Shown: in pieces, positions 37,869-46,064 of the stretch
How the letters are laid out: every line of letters begins with the position of its first letter
Position numbering within the stretch: position 1 is the stretch's first letter
Origin: Oscillibacter sp.
Lineage (GTDB): Bacteria; Bacillota; Clostridia; Oscillospirales; Oscillospiraceae
NCBI GenBank assembly: GCA_017482345.1
Contig: JAFUNB010000015.1
Location: 1-46,540, forward strand
Length of the DNA: 46,540 bases
Direction of reading: 5' to 3'
Program-made: the position numbers and the translations under genes
The notes under the pieces: generated by a model
Told to the model about the DNA's origin: nothing
Seen by the model: only the letters and a program-made list of their open reading frames with translations
Database searches by the model: none

Positions 37869-40604
37869 TTACACAGGATCCTGCCACAGGCCTGCGAACC
37901 AGTCCTCGTCAGAATCCGGCTCCGCGGGCACCTCAGGCGCCACCGGCGTCTCCGGCTGAACGGGAGGCGTCACAGGGGTCTCAGGTGTCACCGTGCCGGG
38001 ATCCTCCGGCGTGACAGGCGTTTCGGGATCCACGGGATAACTGGTTCCTGGCCAGCCGGGAATATCCATACCGGCGTCACCAAAGCCGCCGGAGGGATCG
38101 TAATAGGGGCTGTTGGGATCCATGATGTCGGGATACATTTCCGGATCGTAATACATACCGCTGTGGACGGGACAGCCGCCGGGAGAGCCGACGGGGTTCT
38201 CCTCCGTAGGCAGCACCGGCTCGATGGCCTTCTGCAGACTGCTCAGCAGATAGGCGTCGTCCTCGGCCACGATCCTGCTGTTTTCCGGATCCTCGGGCTT
38301 GGTGAAGTACTCCTCGCGGGTCCAGTCCAGCACGCCCACGGTGGTCACAGACTCGAAGGGGCAGGTCAGGCCGGAGAGGCACTTGCCGTCCTTGCAGTAG
38401 CTGACCACGGTGTGCATGGTGCAGGGCTCCACAGGCTCGCTGCCCTGAGGCACCTCCACGGTCACGGTGCGGTCACCGCGCAGGTCGGCGCGGCAGGCAT
38501 CCGTGGGCAGCATGCCGCTGTCCTTACAGACCTTGACAGTGGCAATGCCGCTCTCAGGCTTGTTGAAGGACTTGTTGGGGCACTCCATGTGGATCTCTTC
38601 CATGACCTTTTTCCACATGGTAATGGCCGGGTTGCCGCTGGCGCTGATCTTCTCCGGCTGGTCATAGCCGGTCCAGACAGCGGCGGAGTAATAGGGCGTG
38701 TAGCCCACGAAATAACGGTCGTAGTTTTCGCTGGTGGTACCGGTCTTACCGGCGATGGCCATGCCGTTGAAGCGGGCGCTGGTTCCGGTACCGCCGGTGA
38801 CGACGCCCTGCAGCAGCTTGTTCATGAAGTAGGCGGTGGTCTCCTTCATGGCCACATGCTCGGTGACTTCCTTCTCCAGAACCACGGTCTCGCCATCAGA
38901 GGCCGTCACCTTCACATAGGTGCGGGGCTGGCGGTAGATGCCGTCAGCGGCAAAGCTGGCGTAGGCGGCAGCCATCTCCGTGGTGTTCAGGCCGTGGGTC
39001 AGACCGCCCAGGCCCAGCGCCGCGGTGTTAATGTCGTCAGCCACCAGGTTCAGACCCAGCTTCTCCGTGGCGAAGGCGTAGGAGGCGGGGGTGGTCAGCG
39101 CCTCGACTACCTGCACGGCCACAGTGTTGATGGAGCTGGCGACGCCCTGGGTCAGGGTAGTCCAGCCGGTGTACTTGTTGGGGGAGTTCTTGGGCCAGGG
39201 GGTGTCATTCAGCAGGCGGACGGGATAGTTATCGAAGGTGCTCGCCATGGTGATGACGCCTGCGTCCAGAGCGGGAGCGTAAACCGTCAGCGGCTTGATG
39301 GAGGAACCCACCTGGCGGCGGCCGGTGGCGTAGTTCCACATCAGGTTGCCTTCCTTCTCACCCACCGCACCCACCATGGCCACGATGTCGCCGGTGGCGG
39401 GGTCGATGATGGTGATGCCGGACTGCAGCTGCTGGCCGCTGCGGGAGGTGATATCCAGATTGCTGCGGTCCTCATAGACGGACTCGGCGATCTCCTGAAT
39501 ATGGGGATCCAGCGTGGTGTAGATATTGTAGCCGCTGTTGAGGATCTTCTGCTTGGCGGACGCCACGGAGATATCCTCCTTCTCCGCCAGGTCGTTGGCC
39601 ACATCCAGATACACCTGATCCACAAACCAGCTGTTCACCTTGATGCCGCCGCTGGAGGCTGCCACGATATCCTCAGCGGAGGTGGTGCCGTCGGTGAAGT
39701 ACAGGACCTCCTTCTTCGCAGCCTCATACTGCTTCTCATCCAGATAGCACAGGCCGGTCTCCGGATCATACATCTTCCACAGGATGTTCTCCTGACGGCT
39801 CTTGTTCAGCTCGCGGGCGGTGACCTTGGTGCCATCGTCCCGGGTGATGACCAGAGAGGACATGGGGCTGTATTGATAGGGGTTGTTGGTAATGGCAATC
39901 AGGCAGGCGCACTCCGCCGCGCTCAGCTCCGACACATCCTTGCCGAAGTAGTAATTGGCGGCGGTCTGCACGCCGTAGCAGCCCTTGCCCAGATAGATGG
40001 TGTTGAGATACAGCTCCAGGATCTGTTCCTTGCTGTAGTTCTTCTCAAATTCCAGCGCCCGGAAGATCTCGCGGACCTTTCGGTTGACGGTGCCGTCGTT
40101 GTCTCCAGTCATGTTTTTCAGCAGCTGCTGAGTGATGGTAGAGCCGCCGAAGGTATTGCGCATGCCCACAAACATATTCACTGTGGCACCGGCGGTACGC
40201 TTCCAGTCCACGCCCTGATGCTGGAAGAAGCGCTCGTCCTCGATGGCCACGACCGCCTGCCACAGCTCGTCAGGCATATCCTCGATGTCCGCCCAGATGC
40301 GGTTTTCCGTACCGTACAGGGTCTGGTACTCCACCCACTCTCCCGTGGTCTTGTCCTGATAGTAGACATGGGAGCTGAGATTCATGGTATAGTCCTCGGC
40401 CCGCACCTGCAGAGTGGGCGTCAGGGTGGTCTCCACATAGGTCATGAAGATTCCCGCCAGCAGCACCACGGTACATATACCGATGACCATCAGCGTAAAA
40501 ATTCCCAGCAGGAACTTTCCGAACCATCTTCTTTTGGTGCGTTTCTGCTTTTTCGGCTTGCGGGAAGCTTCCTCCCGGGCCGTCTCACGCTTTCCGTGTT
40601 CCAA
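37869..40604 (-). CDS. Class A penicillin-binding protein (PBP1A type)
   Basis: 911 residues. A basic cytoplasmic tail (1-29) and membrane anchor (about 31-56) lead to a GT51 glycosyltransferase domain (about 80-250) with catalytic Glu122 in EDERFF and GGSTITQQLLKN. The transpeptidase domain (about 380-680) has S434-S-I-K437, SIN in ASSINT and KTGT in GKTGTTSENYD. A Cys-containing outer region (CTMHTVVSYCKDGKCLSGLTC) and a long Pro/Glu/Asp/Thr tail (about 800-911) with VTPETPVTPP repeats follow. It polymerises and crosslinks peptidoglycan. Single-gene unit ended by the strong terminator at 37825-37860. Confidence 0.96.
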   Translation of the reverse strand: MEHGKRETAREEASRKPKKQKRTKRRWFGKFLLGIFTLMVIGICTVVLLAGIFMTYVETTLTPTLQVRAEDYTMNLSSHVYYQDKTTGEWVEYQTLYGTENRIWADIEDMPDELWQAVVAIEDERFFQHQGVDWKRTAGATVNMFVGMRNTFGGSTITQQLLKNMTGDNDGTVNRKVREIFRALEFEKNYSKEQILELYLNTIYLGKGCYGVQTAANYYFGKDVSELSAAECACLIAITNNPYQYSPMSSLVITRDDGTKVTARELNKSRQENILWKMYDPETGLCYLDEKQYEAAKKEVLYFTDGTTSAEDIVAASSGGIKVNSWFVDQVYLDVANDLAEKEDISVASAKQKILNSGYNIYTTLDPHIQEIAESVYEDRSNLDITSRSGQQLQSGITIIDPATGDIVAMVGAVGEKEGNLMWNYATGRRQVGSSIKPLTVYAPALDAGVITMASTFDNYPVRLLNDTPWPKNSPNKYTGWTTLTQGVASSINTVAVQVVEALTTPASYAFATEKLGLNLVADDINTAALGLGGLTHGLNTTEMAAAYASFAADGIYRQPRTYVKVTASDGETVVLEKEVTEHVAMKETTAYFMNKLLQGVVTGGTGTSARFNGMAIAGKTGTTSENYDRYFVGYTPYYSAAVWTGYDQPEKISASGNPAITMWKKVMEEIHMECPNKSFNKPESGIATVKVCKDSGMLPTDACRADLRGDRTVTVEVPQGSEPVEPCTMHTVVSYCKDGKCLSGLTCPFESVTTVGVLDWTREEYFTKPEDPENSRIVAEDDAYLLSSLQKAIEPVLPTEENPVGSPGGCPVHSGMYYDPEMYPDIMDPNSPYYDPSGGFGDAGMDIPGWPGTSYPVDPETPVTPEDPGTVTPETPVTPPVQPETPVAPEVPAEPDSDEDWFAGLWQDPV

Positions 40605-40838
40605 GGCAGAGCACCTCCTTCTTTCGTAAAATTTTCAGCAATTTGCCCCGCCGGACCAACGGCAGGCACAAAGGTACATGGTACGCCATAATACTTACTA
40701 TTGTACCATCCTCTGTCAACACTGAAAATGTCGTATTTTCTCTAAAAAAAGTTCCCCGGCACGAAAAATTTATCCGTTTTCGCCAATTTTACCTTGTTAT
40801 TTTTGGCCGTGTTTCCTGATTTTTGAAATTCCGCGCCC

Positions 40839-40867
40839 TTGCAAAACCGGCGGATGTCGGGTACAAT
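40839..40867 (+). promoter_or_regulatory. Sigma-A promoter of the DUF1292 gene
   Basis: -35 TTGCAA (40839-40844), 17-bp spacer, -10 TACAAT (40862-40867). The rest of the intergenic stretch from 40605 is AT-rich, with no gene seen. Confidence 0.75.
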
Positions 40868-40901
40868 AGAGCCAATCTAAACAAAAAGGAGCCTTTGCGT
40901 T

Positions 40902-41189
40902 ATGTCTGAAGATTTTGGCCCCAATTTCATCACACTGACGGATGAAGACGGCAAAGAGATCGTAATGGAGCATATCTCCACCCTGGAATACGAGGGTGCG
41001 CAGTACTGCATGTTCCTCCCCGCCGAGCTGGAGGGCGAGGAGATCCCCGAAGAGGAAATGGGCTATGTGATCCTGCAGATCGTGGAAGAAGACGGCGAGG
41101 AGCTGCTGGCCAGCGTCGATGACGAGGCCGTGGAGGAAGCTGTCTACAACCTGTTCATGGAGGAGCTGTTCGAGGAAGAGGAGGAGTAA
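40902..41189 (+). CDS. DUF1292 (YrzB-family) acidic protein
   Basis: 95 residues, very acidic. It begins MSEDFGPNFITLTDEDGKEIVMEHISTLEYEGAQYCMFLPAE, the DUF1292 pattern, continues EMGYVILQIVEEDGEELLASVDDE and ends in a run of Glu. The family occurs with ireB and ruvX in many Firmicutes; its role is unknown. AAAGGAG precedes the ATG. Here it is alone with its own promoter and is followed by the noncoding RNA gene. Confidence 0.9.
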   Translation: MSEDFGPNFITLTDEDGKEIVMEHISTLEYEGAQYCMFLPAELEGEEIPEEEMGYVILQIVEEDGEELLASVDDEAVEEAVYNLFMEELFEEEEE

Positions 41190-41237
41190 TTCCTTTCCCT
41201 CCCCAAAATTTTCCGCTTCGGCCACACCCGGTTTCGA

Positions 41238-41266
41238 TTGCATTTCTTTACTGGATGTGATACCGT
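41238..41266 (+). promoter_or_regulatory. Promoter of the noncoding RNA gene
   Basis: -35 TTGCAT (41238-41243), 17-bp spacer, extended -10 TGATACCGT (TG at 41258, hexamer 41261-41266). Transcription would begin near 41273, at the base of the predicted closing stem. Confidence 0.55.
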
Positions 41267-41272
41267 AGTATT

Positions 41273-41514
41273 GTACCCTGCGGGGCTCGTGATAGATCTT
41301 TTTTTAACCCACATTTCGTTATAAGGGATGCCGGATCAAGTCGTGGTTCGCAGGCCTCCCGGCTGCCGTCTGCGGCTGGATGTTGGAAGCGATGAAGCGC
41401 CTTGGAGGCGACCCACCTGTCCGTAAAGGTGCAGGTTATAACGAGGTCTACACGGCCACTGCGGGGTTCTTGTTTCCTTCAACGGACAAAGCCTTGTGCT
41501 TTGTCCGCTTTTTT
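41273..41514 (+). ncRNA. Structured noncoding RNA (6S-like or raiA-motif-like, family unresolved)
   Basis: No coding frame with a ribosome binding site is present, but the segment has a promoter, dense base pairing and a terminator. The ends pair in steps: 41275-41281 with 41461-41467, GGC 41284-41286 with 41455-41457, CGTG 41288-41291 with 41451-41454, TAGA 41293-41296 with 41447-41450, and CGTTATAA 41317-41324 with 41436-41443. Inside are hairpins 41359-41366/41372-41379 (8 bp), 41398-41402/41406-41410, and CACCT/AGGTG near 41414-41430. The terminator is 41484-41492/41498-41506 plus TTTTTT. The body of about 190 bases and a CTGCGG near each end suit 6S RNA; the branched centre suits the raiA motif better. 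I could not run a covariance search. Confidence 0.65.
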
Positions 41515-41572
41515 CAGCTTATTTTCAGCCGGACAAGGTATCATACACAAGTGTCCTGCCGGGAATTAACAC

Positions 41573-41601
41573 TTGCAGAACAGCACGCTATCCATTATAA
41601 T
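41573..41601 (+). promoter_or_regulatory. Sigma-A promoter of the prsA-like gene
   Basis: -35 TTGCAG (41573-41578), 17-bp spacer, -10 TATAAT (41596-41601). Confidence 0.8.
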
Positions 41602-41664
41602 AGACAAGTGCGTAATTGACGGCTTTTTGCCGGCACCGAATATTTGAGAGGACTGAAACAACAA

Positions 41665-43233
41665 ATGAGCGCTTCTAGAGAAAAGAAGACCCGTCAGGAA
41701 CTGGCGGGCACCGACTATGTCGATCCCAAGGTCATCCGCGAGGAGGAGCAGCGCCAGGCTGAAAAGCGCAGCAACCGCCTGTACATGATCATCGCCGTGA
41801 TCTTCGTGATCGTCGCCGTGGTCTCCATCGCCTGGAAGTCCAACTTCTTCCAGAAGAAAGCCACCGCCCTCACCATCGGCGATCAGGAGTACACCGCCGC
41901 TGAAGTGAACTACTACTTCCAGCAGACCTACCAGTCTTTCGTGTCCCAGAACTCCTACTTCCTCAGCTACATGGGTCTGGATGTCAACACCGATCTGCGC
42001 GACCAGGCCTATCCCGGCGGTGAGGAGGGCTACACCTGGTTTGACTTCTTCATGGAGCAGACCGAGCAGCAGATGATCACCATCCAGGCTCTGAACGAGT
42101 CTGCCGCCGCCGAGGGCTTCACCTGGAACGACGAGATGCAGGCCAGCCTGGACGCCACCATCGAGTCTCTGAAGGCCGATGTCGCCGCCTCCGGCTACTA
42201 CACCTCCTTCACCCAGTATCTGACCGCCAACTTCGGCTCTACCATGACCGAGAAGGTCTTTGTGGAGCAGACCAAGGCCTCTGCCCTGGCCCAGACCTAC
42301 GCCAACCAGTATGCCGCCGGCCTGGATTACTCCTCTGCCAAGCTGGAGGAGCTGTATGCCGCCGATCCCAAGGCCTATGACAAGGTTGCCTATGAGAGCA
42401 TCCGCGTCAGCGGCTCTCCCGCTGTCGTCACCGACGAGAACGGCAACACTGTGGAGACCACCGACGCCGACAAGGCCGCCGCCATGGAGGCTGCCAAGCA
42501 CACCGCTGAGCATGTGTATGACGATCTGAAGGACGGCAAGAGCCTGGAGGCTCAGGCTGCCGAGAACGAGGAGCTGCACTACACCAACTCCGCCGGCGTC
42601 AGCTACTATGCCGGCGACGTTCTGGGCGAGTGGCTGTTTGACGACGCCCGCAAGGCCGGCGACACCGCCATGCTGAAGGACGAGTCCACCTCTTGCTACT
42701 ATGTGGTCACCTTCGGCGAGCGTTTCCGTGAGGATTACAACACCGTGGCCGTCCGCCACATCCTGGTGGACGTGGACGAGACCGGTCTGGATTCCACCGC
42801 TGATACCTACGAGGCTGATCTGCAGGCCAAGAAGGACGAGGCTCTGGCCGAGGCCGAGGCTCTGCTGGCCCAGTGGAAGTCCGGCGAAGCTACCGACGCC
42901 ACCTTCGCCGCTATGGCCAACGAGTACTCCACCGATCCCGGCTCCAACACCATTGGTGGCCTGTACAGCCAGTTCCCCAAGGGCTACATGGTCGAGGAGT
43001 TCAACGACTGGTGCTTCGATCCCGCCCGTAAGAGCGGCGACACCGGCATCGTCTACGGTGAGAGCACCAGCTACAAGGGCTATCACATCATGTACTTCGT
43101 GGACACCGACCTCCCCTACTGGCAGGTCTCCGCTACCAGCGCTCTGATGACCGAGGAAATGAACGCCTGGTACACCGAAAAGACCGAGGGCTACACTGCT
43201 GTTCAGGAGAGCGGCATGCGTTACGTCGGCTGA
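41665..43233 (+). CDS. Membrane-anchored PrsA/SurA-like peptidyl-prolyl isomerase
   Basis: 522 residues. A charged cytoplasmic N-terminus (1-37) and one membrane anchor (about 39-57) are followed by a SurA-N-like helical chaperone region. A C-terminal parvulin rotamase domain (about 355-485) has VAVRHILVDVDETG, FAAMANEYSTDPGSNTIGGLYSQFPKGYMVEEFNDWCFD and YKGYHIMYF. It should help exported proteins fold outside the membrane. There is no lipobox, unlike classic PrsA. The ATG at 41665 has GAGAGGA 12 bases ahead, a long gap; no better start is seen. Confidence 0.92.
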   Translation: MSASREKKTRQELAGTDYVDPKVIREEEQRQAEKRSNRLYMIIAVIFVIVAVVSIAWKSNFFQKKATALTIGDQEYTAAEVNYYFQQTYQSFVSQNSYFLSYMGLDVNTDLRDQAYPGGEEGYTWFDFFMEQTEQQMITIQALNESAAAEGFTWNDEMQASLDATIESLKADVAASGYYTSFTQYLTANFGSTMTEKVFVEQTKASALAQTYANQYAAGLDYSSAKLEELYAADPKAYDKVAYESIRVSGSPAVVTDENGNTVETTDADKAAAMEAAKHTAEHVYDDLKDGKSLEAQAAENEELHYTNSAGVSYYAGDVLGEWLFDDARKAGDTAMLKDESTSCYYVVTFGERFREDYNTVAVRHILVDVDETGLDSTADTYEADLQAKKDEALAEAEALLAQWKSGEATDATFAAMANEYSTDPGSNTIGGLYSQFPKGYMVEEFNDWCFDPARKSGDTGIVYGESTSYKGYHIMYFVDTDLPYWQVSATSALMTEEMNAWYTEKTEGYTAVQESGMRYVG

Positions 43234-43260
43234 TTCATCCGCACATAATTTCCACAGGAA

Positions 43261-43294
43261 GCCGGCTTTGATCCCAAAGCCGGCTCCCTTTTTA
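43261..43294 (+). terminator. Terminator after the prsA-like gene
   Basis: Perfect 10-bp stem (43261-43270 with 43275-43284), 4-nt loop and CCCTTTTT. It sits just before the tcdA ribosome binding site, so some read-through may feed tcdA. Confidence 0.8.
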
Positions 43295-43312
43295 CCGGAG
43301 GAGGAACTCCCT

Positions 43313-44035
43313 ATGGACAACAACCAGTTTTTACGCAGCGAGATGCTGTGGGGCCCCGAGGGCCAGCGCCGTCTGGCCGAGAGCCATGTGATCCTGTTCG
43401 GTCTGGGCGGCGTGGGCAGCTACACCGCCGAGTGTCTGGCCCGTGCCGGCGTCGGCGAGCTGACCCTTGTGGACAACGACACCGTGGGCCTGACCAACCT
43501 CAACCGCCAGCTGGAGGCACTGCACTCCACCCTGGGCCAGAACAAGACGGACGCCGTGGCCGCCCGCCTGCGGGACATCAACCCCGCCCTGAAGCTCCAC
43601 CCCATCTGCGGCACCTATGACGCCGCCCATCGGGACGAATTTTTCCCGGCGGACTGCCGGTACGACTATATCGTGGACGCCATCGATCTGGTCAGCTGCA
43701 AGCTGGATCTGGCGGAGACGGCCCGGCGGCTGAACATCCCCATGGTCATGGCTCTGGGCACCGGCAATAAGCTGGACCCCACCCTGCTGCGCCTGGCAGA
43801 CATCTCCGAGACCTACGGCTGCCCGCTGGCACGGGTCATGCGTAAAGAGCTGAAGCGCCGGGGCATCCAGCGGATGCGGGTGGTCTTCAGCCCCGAGGAG
43901 CCAGCTCCCACCACCCAGAGCGAGGCTCCCCCTCCCGGCCGCCGCAGCGTCCCCGCCAGCACCCCCTGGGTGCCGGCCACTGCCGGACTGCTGCTGGGCA
44001 GCGCCGTGGTGCGGGATCTGGTGGGTTCCCTCTGA
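43313..44035 (+). CDS. tcdA: tRNA threonylcarbamoyladenosine dehydratase (ThiF/E1-like)
   Basis: 240 residues from ATG 43313, with GGAGGAGG ahead. The ATP-binding E1-like fold shows FGLGGVGSYTAECLARAGVGELTLVDNDTVGLTNLNRQLEA, LGQNKTDAVAARLRDINP and VDAIDLVSCKLDL. The motif YGCPLARVMRKELKRRGI matches TcdA/CsdL. The enzyme makes the cyclic form of t6A37 in tRNAs reading ANN codons. Close relatives act in other ThiF roles, but length and the late motif favour TcdA. Confidence 0.93.
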   Translation: MDNNQFLRSEMLWGPEGQRRLAESHVILFGLGGVGSYTAECLARAGVGELTLVDNDTVGLTNLNRQLEALHSTLGQNKTDAVAARLRDINPALKLHPICGTYDAAHRDEFFPADCRYDYIVDAIDLVSCKLDLAETARRLNIPMVMALGTGNKLDPTLLRLADISETYGCPLARVMRKELKRRGIQRMRVVFSPEEPAPTTQSEAPPPGRRSVPASTPWVPATAGLLLGSAVVRDLVGSL

Positions 44036-44054
44036 TGCAGAAAGAAGGCGTATC

Positions 44055-44786
44055 ATGCTGATTGGTTCCATTGTAAACGGCCTTGCCATCATGGCCGGTG
44101 CCTGCTTCGGCATGCTGCTGACCCATTTGGCCAGCCGCTTCTCCTCCCTGCTGCCCGCCGGCGGCACTTCGCTGGGCCAGCGGCTGCAGACCATCATCAT
44201 GCAGGGCGCGTCCCTGTGTGTCCTGTTCTTAGGCGTTAGCGGCTCTCTGCAGGGCCAGAACAGCCTGCTGGTCATTCTGTCCATGGTCTTCGGCGCCCTC
44301 ATCGGCGAGCTGCTGGATTTGGACAAGCGTATCCAGCAGCTGGGCGACTGGGTCCAGAAAAAGACGGCGCGGCTGAAGACCGGCAGCTCCGCCAGCATCT
44401 CCGAGGGTTTCGTCACCGCCAGTCTCCTGTTCTGCGTGGGCGCTATGGCCATCGTGGGCGCGCTGAACGACGGCCTTACCGGAGACCACAGTGTCCTGTT
44501 TGCCAAGTCCCTGCTGGACGGCATCATCTCCATCGTTCTGGGCGCCTCTCTGGGCCTCGGTGTGGCGTTTTCCGGCGTGGCCGTGTTCCTCTATCAGGGG
44601 ATCATCGCGCTGCTGGCGTCCTTCCTGGCGCCGCTGCTGGCTGACGCCGTCATCGCGGAGATGACCTGTGTCGGCTCCCTGCTGATCGTGGCCCTGGCGC
44701 TGAACATGCTGAACCTGACAAAGATCAAGGTGATGAATCTGGTGCCCGCCATCTTCCTCCCCATCCTGCTCTGCCGCATCATGTAA
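44055..44786 (+). CDS. DUF554 membrane protein
   Basis: 243 residues with six to seven hydrophobic segments; it begins MLIGSIVNGLAIMAGACFGML and has GLGVAFSGVAVFLYQGIIALLA and the late LNMLNLTKIKVMNLVPAIFLPILL, the DUF554 pattern (YdfK-like). Role unknown, likely transport. AAAGAAGG precedes the ATG, 19 bases after tcdA, so probably one transcript. Ends at a good terminator. Confidence 0.9.
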   Translation: MLIGSIVNGLAIMAGACFGMLLTHLASRFSSLLPAGGTSLGQRLQTIIMQGASLCVLFLGVSGSLQGQNSLLVILSMVFGALIGELLDLDKRIQQLGDWVQKKTARLKTGSSASISEGFVTASLLFCVGAMAIVGALNDGLTGDHSVLFAKSLLDGIISIVLGASLGLGVAFSGVAVFLYQGIIALLASFLAPLLADAVIAEMTCVGSLLIVALALNMLNLTKIKVMNLVPAIFLPILLCRIM

Positions 44787-44790
44787 CAAC

Positions 44791-44820
44791 AATGCCCCGC
44801 CGTTGGCGGGGCATTCGTTT
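44791..44820 (+). terminator. Terminator of the DUF554 gene
   Basis: Perfect 11-bp stem (44791-44801 with 44805-44815), 3-nt loop, then CGTTTT. Confidence 0.85.
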
Positions 44821-44833
44821 TGCTCTTTGGACG

Positions 44834-44871
44834 CAAAAAAAGACGCACGGCCAATGCCATGCGTCTTTTTT
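44834..44871. terminator. Bidirectional terminator, end of the rplJ-rplL operon
   Basis: A 7-bp stem (44841-44847 with 44860-44866), extended inward past a mismatch, with an A run on the left and a T run on the right. On the minus strand it ends rplL. Confidence 0.8.
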
Positions 44872-44903
44872 GTTGAAAAGTCGGTTGTTGATCGGGGGAT
44901 CAA

Positions 44904-45272
44904 TTACTTGATCTCGACCTTTGCGCCAGCCTCTTCCAGCTTCTTCTTCAGCTCCTCGGCCTCGTCCTTGGACACAGCCTCCTTCAGGGTCTTGGGAGCA
45001 CCCTCGACGGTAGCCTTAGCCTCAGCCAGGCCCTGGCCGGTGATCTCGCGGACAGCCTTGATGACCTTGATCTTGGCAGCGGCGTCGAAGCCAGCCAGGA
45101 CAACGTCGAACTCGGTCTTCTCCTCAACGGGAGCAGCAGCAGCGGCAGCGGGAGCAGCCATAGCAGCGGCGGAAACGCCGAACTCTTCCTCCAGAGCGTG
45201 AACCAGCTCGGACAGCTCCAGAACGGTCAGAGCCTTGATCTCTTCGATCATAGCAGTAATCTTCTCAGACAT
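44904..45272 (-). CDS. rplL: 50S ribosomal protein L7/L12
   Basis: 122 residues, the usual length. An N-terminal dimerisation helix ([37 protein letters not shown]), an Ala-rich hinge (about 36-50) and a C-terminal domain [45 protein letters not shown]. It forms the ribosomal stalk that recruits elongation factors. Second gene of rplJ-rplL, 48 bases after rplJ. Confidence 0.98.
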   Translation of the reverse strand: MSEKITAMIEEIKALTVLELSELVHALEEEFGVSAAAMAAPAAAAAAPVEEKTEFDVVLAGFDAAAKIKVIKAVREITGQGLAEAKATVEGAPKTLKEAVSKDEAEELKKKLEEAGAKVEIK

Positions 45273-45320
45273 GATATTTGCCTCCTAATAGTAAAATTAA
45301 AATAGTGTGTTTGCCGTCAA

Positions 45321-45854
45321 TTATTCGGCGGCGGGAGCCTCTTCGGCAGCCTCGGCGGGAGCGCCGTTCTTCTCGGCGATCTGCTTCAGGACGACTGCCA
45401 GGCCAGTGATGGGAGCCAGCATGGTGCCCAGGACCTGAGCCTGCAGGACGGGCAGAGCGGGGATAGAAGCCAGGCGATCGATGGTAGCCATGTCAACGGG
45501 CTTGCCGTCCATGAAACCACCCTTGATCTCGAACTTGTCCTTCATCTTCTTGGCGTAGTCGGCCATGACGCGGGCGGGAGCCACGGGATCATCGCACAGA
45601 GCCAGAGAAGTGGTACCGTTCAGCAGACCATTCAGATCTTCCAGACCGGTGTTGTTGAAAGCGAAGCGGAGCAGAGTGTTCTTCACGACTGCATAGTCCA
45701 CGTTGCTCTCACGGCACTCCTTACGCAGAGCGGTGTCTTCTTCAACGGTAATACCCTTGTAGTCGACAATCACGCCTGCAGTGGCCTTCTGGATCTTTTC
45801 GGTCAGCTCGGCAACGATAGCCTGCTTCTGAGATAAGACCTTTGCGTTAGGCAT
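45321..45854 (-). CDS. rplJ: 50S ribosomal protein L10
   Basis: 177 residues from ATG 45854, which has GGAGGTG ahead; a longer frame upstream covers the leader and is not coding. The family core is KQAIVAELTEKIQKATAGVIVDYKGITVEED..LRKECRESNVDYAVVKNTLLRFA. The Ala/Glu-rich C-terminus binds L7/L12. L10 anchors the stalk and, through its leader, controls its own operon. Confidence 0.97.
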   Translation of the reverse strand: MPNAKVLSQKQAIVAELTEKIQKATAGVIVDYKGITVEEDTALRKECRESNVDYAVVKNTLLRFAFNNTGLEDLNGLLNGTTSLALCDDPVAPARVMADYAKKMKDKFEIKGGFMDGKPVDMATIDRLASIPALPVLQAQVLGTMLAPITGLAVVLKQIAEKNGAPAEAAEEAPAAE

Positions 45855-45864
45855 TCTTGTTTTC

Positions 45865-46000
45865 ACCTCCAGGAAATTTGTCGGTGCGTTCATAAAGGAA
45901 AACCGTCCTTGTGCACAAAGACACAAGGACGGATAGCAAATCATGTTTGCCGCCCTCGGCAGGATTTACGGCTTTCGCCACCTGCTGTCTTTGGAACGCA
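45865..46000 (-). promoter_or_regulatory. L10-type leader of rplJ-rplL with attenuator hairpin
   Basis: The leader carries an 11-bp perfect stem (45932-45922 with 45913-45903, 8-nt loop) followed on the minus strand by TTTTCCTTT, a terminator-like structure before the rplJ ribosome binding site. Upstream pairing segments lie at 45945-45990. Firmicutes rplJ leaders are bound by L10-L12; class assigned from context. Confidence 0.7.
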
Positions 46001-46006
46001 TCAGAT

Positions 46007-46035
46007 ATTATATTCAAGTATTCGACAAATGTCAA
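46007..46035 (-). promoter_or_regulatory. Consensus sigma-A promoter of rplJ-rplL
   Basis: Perfect -35 TTGACA (46035-46030), 17-bp spacer, perfect -10 TATAAT (46012-46007). It lies between rplA and rplJ, so the stalk genes have their own strong start besides any read-through from rplA. Confidence 0.9.
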
Positions 46036-46064
46036 TACTTAAATACGATTTTTTGCGGGGAAAA

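Noticed and set aside
37863-40691. 942-residue open frame opposite the PBP1A gene
   Set aside because: It is a mirror of a high-GC coding strand: repetitive Gly/His/Val/Leu composition, no ribosome binding site, and a fully convincing PBP1A on the other strand.
41380-41619. 79-residue open frame in the gap before the prsA-like gene
   Set aside because: It crosses the RNA hairpins, the terminator and the prsA promoter and has no ribosome binding site.
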